From contig CAKTXZ010000010.1 of assembly GCA_934632155.1 (NCBI GenBank), forward strand, positions 1-64,000: a stretch of 64,000 bases of DNA. The letters are read 5' to 3'. Under the pieces are notes generated by a model that was given only the letters and a program-made list of their open reading frames with translations, was not told where the DNA came from and searched no databases. Source of the stretch: an uncultured Clostridia bacterium (GTDB taxonomy: Bacteria; Bacillota; Clostridia; Christensenellales; Aristaeellaceae). The position numbers and the translations under genes were made by a program. Below are positions 1-8,778 of this stretch, one piece after another (the first letter of the stretch is position 1; each line of letters opens with the position of its first letter).

Positions 1-1084
1 GGCGTGTTTTTCCTTCGCGTCGGCAAAGACGCGCTCAATGGTCTGCGAACGCAGCGCGTAGCTTGCCTTGCCAAGAGACGAATGCCGCACGTCCTCCGCG
101 CGCTCTATGTAGTCGTGCCAGATATGGCGCGCCACGGTCTTTGTGCACTGCTGATTTTCAGTGCAGCGTTCACGGACAGGACAGTTCCTGCCAATGTAGC
201 GCTTGCTTTTGTACTCCCGGTTGCCTTCGCGGCTGATGGTGGAATAACTCAGAATCTGGTTTTGTGGGCAGAGGATGCAGTCGTAGTATTCATCGTAGAC
301 ATATGCATATCAGGGCAGGTTGCCTTCCTTTGTCATTGGCCGTTTGTGGGGCGGCGACGGGATTCTCCCGCTGTCGAAGACCTGCTTGCAGATCCAAGGC
401 GTTTTGTAGCCCGCGTCGGCGGTGATCGCCTGCGCCTCGGGACAGCGCTCGATCAGGCGCTCAAACACCCTGTCAAAGACCACGCTGTCATGGACATTGC
501 CGGGCGTGACTTCTGTTTCCAGCACATAGCCCCGCCTGTCGCAGACGGTGTGCGCCTCGTAGGCGAAGCATTTCCTGCGCTCGCCCTTCTGAAATACGCC
601 GCTGTCCGGGTCGGTCGTCGATTTCGTCACCGTTTTCTGCTTTGCCGGGGCGGACGGCGTACTGTCATCGTCGTCGTCATCTTTCTTTTTCAGGGATCTC
701 TTTCCATGCACCGACTGATGATGACCTCCGCCGTAAAGCGATGGCGGAACGCATAGCTGATCGTCGCAAAGTGCGGCAGAGTCTGCGGCGCCGTATAGCC
801 CAGAAGCCAGCGATACGCCACGTTCACTTCTGTGTCCCGCATGGTCTGACGCAGCGAATGGATTCCGAACAGATGCCGGATCATCACCAGCTTGAACAGC
901 GCCACAGGATCGCAGCTTGGCCGGCCGTTGTTCTCGCAGTACAAATCCTCGACAAGCTCATAGATGTGCGCAAAATCCACCGCCGCGTCGATCTTCCGCA
1001 ACAGATGCTCCTGCGGCGACAGCATATCCGTGCACAGCTTTCGATTGCCTGACGCTATTCCGTTTCTTTCTTCAGCATTTTCAT
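1..1084 (-). pseudogene. Degenerate IS1182-family transposase, cut by the window edge
   Basis: The minus strand encodes recognisable pieces of an IS1182-type DDE transposase: an N-terminal part with AAVDFAHIYELVEDLYCEN and YAFRHRF, then a D-rich linker, FAYEAHTVCDRRG, NVHDSV, DAGYKTPW and KRPMTK, then VYDEYYDCILCP and TIERVFADAKEKHA running off the left edge. It is broken in at least three places. The start MKMLKKETE at 1084 is out of frame with what follows. Around 690-711 the frame changes and about 40-50 residues of the usual family sequence appear to be missing. At 310-312 a TGA stands where relatives have Trp (LP-stop-YAYVYDEYY). It cannot make an active enzyme. I did not identify the element's terminal repeats. 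Confidence 0.85.
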
Positions 1085-1244
1085 CACCGGCTCTATCTAT
1101 CGCTTGGGACGCAAACGTCCGAAGTTGTAGATGAAACAAGGGGTGATGCTACCACAAAAGAAAAAGTGTCAATACGGAGGCGTATTCTCCCCGGAAAACG
1201 CACAGAATGAGCAGGGAGTTTTCGCACTGTTTTTCTGAAAACGC

Positions 1245-1273
1245 TTGATTTTCACCGGATAGTTGCGTACAAT
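1245..1273 (+). promoter_or_regulatory. Sigma-A promoter of the AbiEi-type gene
   Basis: TTGATT at 1245-1250 and TACAAT at 1268-1273 are separated by 17 bp. They lie about 20 bp upstream of the ribosome binding site GAGGTG at 1282-1287. Confidence 0.65.
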
Positions 1274-1292
1274 AAGACTGCGAGGTGAAAAT

Positions 1293-1874
1293 ATGATAAA
1301 GACAACAGCGATGCTACTGGAAGAACTGAAGGAATACGGTTCTCCGAAGTCAAAGCTCGCGCGTATGGCGGAGCGAGGCGAGTGCTTTCCCATTACAAGG
1401 GGGCTATATGAAACTGATCGGAACGCTCCTGCGCACCTGCTTGCGGGCAGTATTTACGGGCCTTCATACATTTCCTTTGAATATGCCCTTAGCTGCTACG
1501 GGCTGATTCCCGAGGCGGTATATGCCGTTACCTGCGCCACCTTTGAAAAGAAAAAGAAAAAGAAGTATGAAACGCCCTTCGGAACCTTCACCTATCGGGA
1601 TGTGCCGTCCGAGGCGTTCCCGCTGGGGATTCGGCTCGTGCAGGAGGGCGATTATTTCTACCGGATCGCAGAGCCGGAAAAGGCACTGTGCGACCAGCTC
1701 TATACTATGCCGCCCGTACCGAACACACAGGAGCTTTTCCGGCTGCTGACGGAGGATTTGCGGATTGAGGAATCGGAGATTGGGAAGCTGGACGGAAATA
1801 AGGTTTGCGAATACAGCGGAGCGTACCATACCACGAATGTCAAAAAGCTCTGCTCGCTTTTAAGGAGGCTTTGA
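1293..1874 (+). CDS. AbiEi-family antitoxin / transcriptional regulator
   Basis: The 193-residue product has the layout of AbiEi antitoxins of type IV abortive-infection toxin-antitoxin systems. An N-terminal winged-helix region (MLLEELKEYGSPKSKLARM) recalls the family's DNA-binding domain. The following ISFEYALSCYGLIPE and FGTFTYRDVP segments are typical of the rest of the protein. In known systems AbiEi represses its own promoter and counters the nucleotidyltransferase toxin AbiEii. The start at 1293 is chosen for GAGGTG six bases upstream. A lysine run near residue 80 is encoded by AAAAAG-type repeats. The partner gene directly downstream (1876) is truncated, so this copy is probably an orphan. 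Family assignment rests on pattern recognition only. Confidence 0.75.
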   Translation: MIKTTAMLLEELKEYGSPKSKLARMAERGECFPITRGLYETDRNAPAHLLAGSIYGPSYISFEYALSCYGLIPEAVYAVTCATFEKKKKKKYETPFGTFTYRDVPSEAFPLGIRLVQEGDYFYRIAEPEKALCDQLYTMPPVPNTQELFRLLTEDLRIEESEIGKLDGNKVCEYSGAYHTTNVKKLCSLLRRL

Positions 1875-1875
1875 T

Positions 1876-2034
1876 ATGAACAGCGCCATTGAACAGATGC
1901 TGAAAAGCTACCATGCAGAGAATATCTACGACAGAAAGAACGCCATGAAGGAGATCATTCACGATTCCTCCGTGCTGAATATCTGGGGCGCAGACTTTTT
2001 CAAACAAATCACGGAGGGACTGACTGCGGGATAG
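1876..2034 (+). pseudogene. Truncated AbiEii-type toxin, N-terminal 52 codons
   Basis: ATG at 1876 follows the AbiEi stop by one base, with AAGGAGG at 1862-1868. The reading begins MNSAIEQMLKSYHAEN and continues to DFFKQITEGLTAG, then stops. AbiEii nucleotidyltransferases usually begin in this way and continue, after the phrase AGFFEKAAFYGGTALRIF, for about 250 more residues including the catalytic GGT/DxD part. Here the match is lost just before that point, so the catalytic domain is gone. An alternative is an unrelated short ORF, but position, start and first 45 residues favour a toxin remnant. Confidence 0.65.
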
Positions 2035-2060
2035 TCCCCGACTGAAAACCGAATACCGCC

Positions 2061-2109
2061 CCGCCCCTTGCATAGAGCGCCCGGAACGGACGCTCTATGT
2101 AAGGGGCGG
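2061..2109. repeat. 19-bp inverted repeat (stem-loop) after the toxin remnant
   Basis: CCGCCCCTTGCATAGAGCG at 2061-2079 pairs with CGCTCTATGTAAGGGGCGG at 2091-2109 with a single mismatch. No T-tract follows directly, so it is a weak terminator candidate. It may instead be the edge of the rearrangement that removed the toxin. Confidence 0.6.
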
Positions 2110-2136
2110 TATATCCGAAAACGTCCCGAATCCTAT

Positions 2137-2205
2137 GTGAACTGCACCCCATTTGTTAGACAAGTATGATAAAATGCTTGTACTAAGAAATGGGGTGCAG
2201 TTCAC
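2137..2205. mobile_element. 69-bp palindromic element resembling fused insertion sequence ends
   Basis: Arms of 18 bp are perfectly inverted: GTGAACTGCACCCCATTT at 2137-2154 and its complement at 2188-2205. The inner bases (GTTAGACAAGTAT against TTAGTACAAGCAT read from the other side) continue the palindrome imperfectly. The left arm followed by GTTAGACA resembles terminal inverted repeats of IS3-type elements (TG..CTGC.CCCC...TTAGACA). No transposase lies between the arms. I read it as an internally deleted element or a miniature hairpin element. Target-site duplications were not evident. Confidence 0.55.
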
Positions 2206-2300
2206 TTCATGCCCGTGGGGCGGTTTTTAATTTTTTTATGCGGAAAGGACGTTGAAAAACGCGTCATGCGCCCGCCCGCGGCGGATTGATTCTCCCGCGC

Positions 2301-3896
2301 TCAGCCCAGCTTTCGCGGAGCGATTTCGGAAAGCGCAAGCCCCTTGTTCTTTTCCTGCGCAAGGCGAATACTCCAATCATTCTCAAAGAACAGCACGGGG
2401 TTCCCCGCCGCGTCAAAGCCGCGCGCGGTGGTGGAGGTCAGCTGCAAATCCTCCGGCGCCGCAGGCGCGGCCTCCATCCAGCGCACAAAGCGGTAGCTCA
2501 GCCTGTCCATCAGCAAATCCACGCCGTATTCGCTTTTGAGGCGATAGGTCAGCACGTCAAACTGCAATTCGCCCACAACGCCGACGATGAATTCCTCCAG
2601 CCCCGTTTCGTTGCGGCGGAAGGTCTGGATCGCGCCCTCCTCGGCAAGCTGGTCGATGCCCTTGACAAACTGCTTGCGCTTCATGGAATCCAGCGGACGC
2701 ACGCGGGCGAAGCGTTCCGGCGCGAAGACGGGGATTTTGTCAAAGCGAATCTTCCAGCCGGCGCTGAGCGTATCGCCCAGCCGGTACACGCCCGGATCAA
2801 ACAGGCCGATAATATCGCCCGGATAGGCGTTTTCCACGCCCTCGCGTTCATCCGCCATGAACTGCTGCGGCTGCTTCACCTGCATTTCCTTGCCCGTGCC
2901 CGAATGCCACACCGTCATGCCCTTGCGGAATTCGCCGCTGACCACGCGAAGGAAGGCCAGCCGGTCGCGGTGCGCCGGGTTCATGTTCGCCTGAATTTTG
3001 AAGATAAAGCCCGAAAAGCGCTCGTCCTCGGGCGAGACCTCGCCCTGATCGCTTTCGCGGGGCAGAGGCGGCAGCGTATATTTCAGAAAACGGTACAAAA
3101 ACGGCTCCACGCCGAAATTGGTCACGGCGCTGCCAAAGAACATGGGCGTCAATTCGCCCCGGCGCACGGCGGCCAGATCAAAAGCGTCGCCCGCCTCGTC
3201 CAGCAGCGCGATTTCGTCCTGCAGCCGGGCGCGGTAGTGCCCCTCCAGCGCAGTCTGAAGCGCGGGATCCTCCAGCGGGATGATCGTCTTGCCCGCCTTG
3301 GTCTTGCCATGGTCGCCGCCAAAGTACAATTCCACCGTCTTTTCGTCCCGGTGATACACGCCCTGAAAATCGCCGTCCACGCCGATGGGCCAGTTGACGG
3401 GGCACGCGCGAATGCCCAGCACGCGCTCGATCTCCTCCATCAGCTCGAAGGGATCCTTCGCCGCACGGTCCATCTTGTTCACAAACGTGAAAATCGGAAT
3501 GCCGCGCATCCGGCAGACCTTGAACAGCTTGACCGTCTGCTCCTCTACGCCCTTGGCCGCGTCGATGAGCATCACGGCGCTGTCCGCCGCCACCAGCACG
3601 CGGTAGGTATCCTCGGAAAAGTCCTGATGGCCGGGCGTATCCAGAATGTTGATGTGATAGCCGTCAAATTCAAACTGCATGGCGCTGGATGTGACCGAAA
3701 TGCCACGCTGCTTTTCGATCTCCATCCAGTCGCTGGTCGCGTGGCGCTCGGCGCGGCGCGCCTTGACGCTGCCGGCCTGACGAATCGCCCCGCCGTAGAG
3801 CAGCAGCTTCTCCGTCAGGGTGGTTTTCCCGGCGTCGGGGTGAGAAATAATCGCAAAGGTGCGCCGGCAGGCCACCTCCTGTGCAAAGGTTGACAT
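2301..3896 (-). CDS. prfC: Peptide chain release factor 3
   Basis: The 531-residue translational GTPase recycles RF1/RF2 from terminated ribosomes in the cytoplasm. The P-loop SHPDAGKTT lies near residues 17-25, followed by the switch region RGISVTSS, DTPGHQDF and the base-recognition motif NKMD. The spacing between the P-loop and switch (WMEIEKQRGISVTSSAMQF) is typical of RF3 and separates it from EF-G and TypA. Length matches the family (about 525-530). The start MSTFAQEV at 3896 is chosen because GGAGGAA sits just upstream. It is transcribed alone, convergent with the upstream debris. Confidence 0.95.
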   Translation of the reverse strand: MSTFAQEVACRRTFAIISHPDAGKTTLTEKLLLYGGAIRQAGSVKARRAERHATSDWMEIEKQRGISVTSSAMQFEFDGYHINILDTPGHQDFSEDTYRVLVAADSAVMLIDAAKGVEEQTVKLFKVCRMRGIPIFTFVNKMDRAAKDPFELMEEIERVLGIRACPVNWPIGVDGDFQGVYHRDEKTVELYFGGDHGKTKAGKTIIPLEDPALQTALEGHYRARLQDEIALLDEAGDAFDLAAVRRGELTPMFFGSAVTNFGVEPFLYRFLKYTLPPLPRESDQGEVSPEDERFSGFIFKIQANMNPAHRDRLAFLRVVSGEFRKGMTVWHSGTGKEMQVKQPQQFMADEREGVENAYPGDIIGLFDPGVYRLGDTLSAGWKIRFDKIPVFAPERFARVRPLDSMKRKQFVKGIDQLAEEGAIQTFRRNETGLEEFIVGVVGELQFDVLTYRLKSEYGVDLLMDRLSYRFVRWMEAAPAAPEDLQLTSTTARGFDAAGNPVLFFENDWSIRLAQEKNKGLALSEIAPRKLG

Positions 3897-4521
3897 CGTG
3901 GGTTCCTCCTTCAGTGTTTTCATGCAGGGCCTGTTTCACCGAAGGAAAGCGTCAGGGCCGCGTCATGAGGCAAGCCTCCTTGTTCGTCATCCGGTTCCGT
4001 CGTTTGATTGAAACACCTTATCTTATATCACGCCATCGCCGCTTGTCAAGCGCGCGACGCGAAAACGGCCGTTCCCTCCCCTCCAAAGAGAGCCAAGCGG
4101 CTTGCTTTGGCTTGCGGGAGGACAGATTCCTCCCTTTACGCGCAGCCCGCGCCGTAAAGCGCCGCGCAGGCGGCTGAGGGAGCGGGAGATGCGTAGCGTT
4201 CGCCGGCATTCTGGCATGATTGCGGGCGCGCCGCCTGCACGGATACATCCCCGGCTTGCCGAAGCGCGCCATATCTTACGCCCTGTTTTGCGTCGCCCGC
4301 GTTGCTTTGGGACGGGACGGCTTACTGCTTCAAAATTTTCATTTTCCGACGCTTCCAGCTGATGGAGGGAGGCGAAATACGCCGCGCACCCCGCCGCATC
4401 CTTCGGAATGTTCTTTTGATTTTTCTATAACACGCCCGCTAATGAAAAAATAGGAAAAAATCCAGTCAAAACATGAACTTTTGGCCCCCAAAGTTGTACT
4501 ATTGTTTATTCGGCGCCATCA
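3897..4521. other. Intergenic region without a supported gene
   Basis: About 620 bases between divergently oriented prfC and the AraC-type gene. Short open frames on both strands are arginine-rich and look like shadows of G+C-rich DNA. Inverted segments such as CTTTACGCGC (about 4133) and GCGCCGTAAAG (about 4149) can form small hairpins. The last 100 bases become A+T-rich and lead into the promoter at 4522. Confidence 0.6.
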
Positions 4522-4550
4522 TTTACAAATAAGCGTCCCTGTGCTATACT
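4522..4550 (+). promoter_or_regulatory. Sigma-A promoter of the AraC/PocR regulator
   Basis: TTTACA at 4522-4527 and TATACT at 4545-4550 have a 17-bp spacer, 11 bp upstream of the GAGGGGAGAGG ribosome binding site. Confidence 0.7.
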
Positions 4551-4573
4551 GCCTGTCAGAGAGGGGAGAGGAC

Positions 4574-5446
4574 ATGCTGCTGCTGGATGAAAAGCGGATG
4601 CGGACGCTGCTGAAAGCGTTTTATTCTTTGACGGGCATGCCGATGAGCGTGCTGGATCTCTCCGGAAGAACCGTCATCGGATATCCGGAAAGCACCGACT
4701 GCCCGTTTTGCAGGCTCATGCGCGCGCAGCCGGATTTCAATGCGAAATGCATAGCGTGCGATGAGGAGCACTTTCAGGAATGCCGGGCGGCGGGGAAAGC
4801 CGTCCGCTATATATGCCACGCCGGGCTGACCGAGATGATTTCTCCCGTCCAGCAGAACGGCGTTACGCTCTGCTACATTCAATTGGGTCAGACGATTATG
4901 GAGGAAAGCCGCGATCTGACCCGCATGCATATTTTTCATTATTCTCATGAGTATTTTGGCGTTGACGGAGAAAATCTGGCGCGGGATATCAATCATCTTT
5001 CGGTAATATCGGAAGAGCAGTTCAACGCGTATCAGGTGTTGTTTGAATCCATCACGCTGTATCTGCTCTCCACGCAGGTTGTGGCCCTGTCCGATACGGA
5101 ATTTTTGACGCGACTGGACGATTACATCGATTCCCACATTGATCAGGATATTCGAATTTCTGATCTGTGCATCCATTTTCATATGAGCCGGTCACGGCTT
5201 TACCAATACGCGCGCTCCTATTTGCAGCTTCCGCTGACCACCTACATTCAGAACAAGCGGCTGGGCATGGCGAAGGAAATGCTGAAAAAGAACGATAGAA
5301 GCATCACGGATATTGCCATCTCCGTGGGCTTCACGAATTACAGCTATTTCTGCCGGGTGTTCAAGCAGAATACGCGCCTTTCTCCGCGGGAATACCGCTC
5401 CGCCAAGCAGAAGATGGGCGCAACAGCGGCGTCTTATCGCGAATAA
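4574..5446 (+). CDS. AraC-family regulator with PocR-type sensory domain
   Basis: The 290-residue protein has an N-terminal PocR-like ligand-binding domain (about residues 1-150) with its cysteine-rich pattern CPFCRLM, CIACDEEHF and YICHAGLTE. A C-terminal AraC helix-turn-helix pair follows (about 190-285), with MSRSRLYQYAR in the first and ITDIAISVGFTNYSYFCRVF in the second. Such proteins usually activate nearby catabolic genes on binding a small molecule. It faces the sugar catabolic genes from 6019 onward and is their most likely regulator, which is an inference from position. The start at 4574 is set by GGGGAGAGG a few bases upstream. Confidence 0.88.
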   Translation: MLLLDEKRMRTLLKAFYSLTGMPMSVLDLSGRTVIGYPESTDCPFCRLMRAQPDFNAKCIACDEEHFQECRAAGKAVRYICHAGLTEMISPVQQNGVTLCYIQLGQTIMEESRDLTRMHIFHYSHEYFGVDGENLARDINHLSVISEEQFNAYQVLFESITLYLLSTQVVALSDTEFLTRLDDYIDSHIDQDIRISDLCIHFHMSRSRLYQYARSYLQLPLTTYIQNKRLGMAKEMLKKNDRSITDIAISVGFTNYSYFCRVFKQNTRLSPREYRSAKQKMGATAASYRE

Positions 5447-5578
5447 AAGCCCGTCGGGTACAATTTCAGACGCGGGGAGGCTTGCCCTCGGGCGCGAAAC
5501 GCGCCGGAGCGTTTGGGGGCTGTTGCGCAGCTTATTTTTTTGCGTTTCAACGTAGGGGCGTCAGTAAGCGCTGCGGCT

Positions 5579-5788
5579 CTGCGTGTCCCAAAACCATGCG
5601 TTTGACACCCTCCCTGCAGGATGAAGGGGCTTCATCCTGCAGGGCAAGGCCGCGGAAATGATTTTACCACGCCGACGCTTCGAAAAATCTTCCCGTCCGC
5701 CCGGCCAAGCCGGGCGATACGAACAAAAAGGAAGGGCCGGCCGCTCTTCCTTGCATCCCGCTGATTGGTTCGCGGCTTTTTTGACAGC
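5579..5788 (+). repeat. Dispersed intergenic repeat, copy A
   Basis: A stretch of about 210 bp matches 44822-45010 in the same orientation: TCTGCGT-like start, TTTGACAC, a large hairpin, GCAAGGC, AAATGATTTT, GCTTCGAAAAATCT, CTTCC-TGCATC-CGC and GCGGCTTTTTTGACAGCC. The hairpin stem is perfect over 15 bp (5612-5626 with 5630-5644). No protein start with a ribosome binding site is associated with it, although a minus-strand reading (DFSKR..KII.AALPC.MKP) is partly conserved between the copies. Confidence 0.7.
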
Positions 5789-5932
5789 CGGAGGCGCCAG
5801 CAAACACGGCGCCTGCTTCAAGCGAAACCGGCGCGATTGCGGGTGTAATATTTTTTCGGAGCAGGCTTGCGCACCCCCTTAAAAAAAGAAAAATTGAAAA
5901 AAAAGAACGATAGTGCAATTTGCAAATTGATT

Positions 5933-5965
5933 TTGATATTTTTTTCGATTGCCGTTTGCTATGAT
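5933..5965 (+). promoter_or_regulatory. Probable extended -10 promoter of the sugar cassette
   Basis: TATGAT at 5960-5965 is preceded by TGC, giving an extended -10. TTGATA at 5933-5938 is too far (21 bp) to be an ideal -35. An A+T-rich tract (about 5880-5945) lies immediately upstream. Confidence 0.4.
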
Positions 5966-6018
5966 GAGAATGAAAAGCAGGGAATCGATTTATTTCGCCG
6001 CGCAGGGGGGCCGGAGAC

Positions 6019-6951
6019 ATGGAACAGGGTTGGCTGGTCGTGGATATTGGGGGCACCAAGCTGTCTGCGGCGATATTCGACGGACGGCGGCTGTCCTTTC
6101 AAAATACGGTTTCCACGGAAGCGCACAGGGGGCGGGAGCACGTTGTCAAACGCCTTATTTCGCTGATGGACAGGACGGCCGGGACTGCGCAGATTCGGAG
6201 GCTGACGGGCATTGGCGTTGCGTGTCCGGGGCCGCTCTCCGCCCGGCGCGGTCTGGTCATCAGGGCTCCGATGCTAGGATGGGAGAGCGTGCCCATCGCG
6301 GACATTATCGCGCGGGAGTTCGGCTGCCCTGTGGCGCTGGAGAACGACGCCAACGCCGCCGCGCTGGGCGAATACGTCTACGGGGCGGGGCGGGGCGCAT
6401 CCAGCATGGCCTATATCACCGTATCGACGGGCGTGGGCTGCGGCGTCGTTTTGCAGGGGAAATTGCTGCGGGGCCATCATGAAAGCGCCGGAGAGCTGGG
6501 ACACATGGTTATCCGGCACGGCGGCAGGCCCTGCGCCTGCGGACGGTACGGATGTCTGGAGGGCTATGCCTCCGGCACGGCTATCGGGCGGGAAGCCTCG
6601 CGTCTCCTGTCCGCCCGCGGCCAGACTGCGCTGACGATCAGCGCCAAGGACGCGGCCGCGCTGGCACGGCAGGGCGATACGCAGATTCGGCAGGCCTTCG
6701 CGGACGCGGGGTTTTATCTGGGCCGGGGCGTCGCGGCGCTTTTGCAAATCGTCGATCCGGAAAAAGTGGTCGTCGGCGGCTCGGTGGCCCGGTCGTTCGA
6801 TTTGATCGAATCAGGGATTCGGGAAGGCGCGGCCAGCGAATCATACTGGGGACGGGACGAGGGCTGGCTTGTCAGGGCGCAGCTGGACGGAGCGTCCGGC
6901 CTGCTGGGGGCGGCCGTCCTTATCTCAAATTACAACAAGGGAGGAACGTAA
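6019..6951 (+). CDS. ROK-family sugar kinase
   Basis: The 310-residue protein belongs to the ROK family of ATP-dependent hexose / N-acetylhexosamine kinases. The phosphate-binding motif DIGGTK lies at residues 9-14. Sugar-binding and catalytic features are ENDANAAALGE near 110-120 and STGVGCGVV. A zinc-binding module has ELGHMVI then CACGRYGCLE near residue 172. It should phosphorylate a free sugar on entry to catabolism. It is the first gene of a tight cassette, with the next ATG one base after its stop. The substrate cannot be read from sequence. Glucose, ManNAc and GlcNAc kinases share these motifs. Confidence 0.9.
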   Translation: MEQGWLVVDIGGTKLSAAIFDGRRLSFQNTVSTEAHRGREHVVKRLISLMDRTAGTAQIRRLTGIGVACPGPLSARRGLVIRAPMLGWESVPIADIIAREFGCPVALENDANAAALGEYVYGAGRGASSMAYITVSTGVGCGVVLQGKLLRGHHESAGELGHMVIRHGGRPCACGRYGCLEGYASGTAIGREASRLLSARGQTALTISAKDAAALARQGDTQIRQAFADAGFYLGRGVAALLQIVDPEKVVVGGSVARSFDLIESGIREGAASESYWGRDEGWLVRAQLDGASGLLGAAVLISNYNKGGT

Positions 6952-6952
6952 G

Positions 6953-8212
6953 ATGAACATTCTCTCGATGCAGAAGGCGCTCAAAAGGGCGCGAAGCGAG
7001 GGAGGATTCTGCACGCTGCTGGGCGTCGGCCCCATGTCGCCGATGGTGCTGCAGGCGGCGCTGGAAATTTCTTCGGAGCAGGATTTCCCCATCCTGTTCA
7101 TCGCGAGCCGGAATCAGGTGGATAAAGACGAATTCGGCGGCGGCTACGTAAACGGCTGGGATCAGCTCCGCTTTGCGCAGGCCATCCGCGATATGGCGGA
7201 CAAAATTAGCTACAGGGGGCAGTATTACCTGTGCCGGGATCATGGCGGCCCCTGGCAGCGAGACGAGGAGCGCCGCGCCAGGATGCCTGAAAAGGAAGCC
7301 ATGGAGCGCGGATTGCGTTCCTACTATGCGGACATCGACGCGGGCTTCGACCTGCTGCACATCGACCCCACAAAGGAGCCCGGCCCGCCCGAGGGCGCCG
7401 TGCCCATGGACAGGGTGCTCCGCCGCACCGTGGAGCTGATAGCGCGCACTGAGGCATATCGCAGGGCGCAGGGGAAGCCGCCCATCGGTTATGAGGTGGG
7501 CACGGAGGAAACCAACGGCGGCCTGACCGGCGCGGAGGCGTTTGAAGCCTTCATCCGCCGCCTGCGGACGACGCTGGCCGAAAAGGGGCTGCCAATGCCC
7601 GGCTTTATCGTGGGGCAGACCGGCACGCTCACCCGCCTGACCGAGAACGTTGGCCATTATTCCTTTGAAAACGCCATACGGCTTTCCCGCCTGTCCGCCG
7701 AAAACGGGATGGAATTAAAGCAGCACAACACCGATTATCTGCCGGAGGAGCTGCTGCTGGCGCATCCGGCCATGGGCGTTTCCTCCGCTAACGTCGCGCC
7801 GGAATTCGGCACGGTGGAAACGCGCGCGTATCTTCTGCTGGACAAGGTGGAAAGGCGGCTGTATGAGCTGGGACTGGTCGGCGAAGCGACCGGGCTGACC
7901 CCTGCCCTGCAACGGGCGGCAGTGAACACGGGGCGCTGGCGGAAATGGATGGTGGACGGCAAGGACAGGCTGACGTGCGAGGAAGTGCTCTCCGACGCGG
8001 AGCTGACGCGGGTCGTCACCGACGTCGCCGGCCATTATACGTTTGAAACGCCGGAAATAGCCCCGGTCATCCGGCAGCTGCTGGACAATCTGGAAAAGGC
8101 ACAGGTGCCCGCGCGCCGCTACGTCGTCGACAAAATCAAGGAAGCCATCGGCCGCTATGTGACGTGCTATAACCTGCGCGGCCTGACGAGCCGGCTGGAG
8201 AAATATCAATGA
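6953..8212 (+). CDS. GatZ/KbaZ-like tagatose-bisphosphate aldolase subunit family protein
   Basis: The 419-residue TIM-barrel-type protein resembles the GatZ/KbaZ family. In Escherichia coli those proteins are non-catalytic partners of the class II aldolases GatY/KbaY acting on tagatose-1,6-bisphosphate. Visible landmarks are FIASRNQVDKDEFGGGY, LCRDHGGPW, FDLLHIDPTKEP, GYEVGTEETNGG, FIVGQTG and KQHNTDYLP. No GatY/KbaY partner lies in the window, so it may act alone or as an epimerase-like enzyme. Spacing to the kinase is one base and it overlaps the next gene by four, which argues for translational coupling. GGGAGGAA precedes its start. Confidence 0.8.
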   Translation: MNILSMQKALKRARSEGGFCTLLGVGPMSPMVLQAALEISSEQDFPILFIASRNQVDKDEFGGGYVNGWDQLRFAQAIRDMADKISYRGQYYLCRDHGGPWQRDEERRARMPEKEAMERGLRSYYADIDAGFDLLHIDPTKEPGPPEGAVPMDRVLRRTVELIARTEAYRRAQGKPPIGYEVGTEETNGGLTGAEAFEAFIRRLRTTLAEKGLPMPGFIVGQTGTLTRLTENVGHYSFENAIRLSRLSAENGMELKQHNTDYLPEELLLAHPAMGVSSANVAPEFGTVETRAYLLLDKVERRLYELGLVGEATGLTPALQRAAVNTGRWRKWMVDGKDRLTCEEVLSDAELTRVVTDVAGHYTFETPEIAPVIRQLLDNLEKAQVPARRYVVDKIKEAIGRYVTCYNLRGLTSRLEKYQ

Positions 8213-8760
8213 GCCGGGCAGCCGTGCTGATCGACCGGGACGGAACGATGGGCGGGGATCCGACCGGCGGCTATTTCAGAACGCCCTGGGATTATCGGCC
8301 GTTTCCGGGCACGCGGGAAGCCTTCCGGCTGCTGCGCCGGCATCGGCTGCCGGGGATTGTGGTAACCAACCAGTCCTGTATTGCGCGGGGGCTGGACGGC
8401 GGCTACGACTTCGCGGCGGAATTCCGTGAAATCGGCGCAGACGACTGGTTCATCTGCCCCCACGACCGGCCGGACGGCTGCAATTGCAGGAAGCCGGGGA
8501 CGGGGCTGATCGAGCAGGCGCAAAAAAAGCATGCGCTGGATCTTTCCCGGTGCTACATGATCGGCGATCGCTGGTCTGATATGGCGGCGGGCGGAAAAAT
8601 GGGGCTGCGGCTGATTCCTGTGCTGACGGGCTACGGGCAGGAAACGATCGCCGACGACCGCTGGAAATGGCAGGAGTACCGGCCCGCGTTCATCGCGAAG
8701 GATTTACTGGAGGCGGTCCGGTGGATTGTGGGCAGGCAGGAAGGCAGACAGCCGGAATAA
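8209..8760 (+). CDS. HAD-IIIA phosphatase, GmhB/HisB-N type
   Basis: The 183-residue HAD hydrolase has its nucleophile motif LIDRDGT (Asp9 and Asp11), the second motif VVTNQS, and the Lys/acid motifs KPGTG and GDRWSDM. The CPHDRPDGCNCRKP segment is the zinc-binding loop of GmhB and of the histidinol-phosphatase domain. The family removes phosphate from sugar bisphosphates or histidinol phosphate. Here it sits between an aldolase-like and an isomerase-like gene, so a sugar-phosphate substrate is more likely. It overlaps the preceding gene by ATGA. The gene is not among lipopolysaccharide genes, so heptose metabolism is unlikely. Confidence 0.85.
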   Translation: MSRAAVLIDRDGTMGGDPTGGYFRTPWDYRPFPGTREAFRLLRRHRLPGIVVTNQSCIARGLDGGYDFAAEFREIGADDWFICPHDRPDGCNCRKPGTGLIEQAQKKHALDLSRCYMIGDRWSDMAAGGKMGLRLIPVLTGYGQETIADDRWKWQEYRPAFIAKDLLEAVRWIVGRQEGRQPE

Positions 8761-8778
8761 AAACGAGAGGTAAATAGC

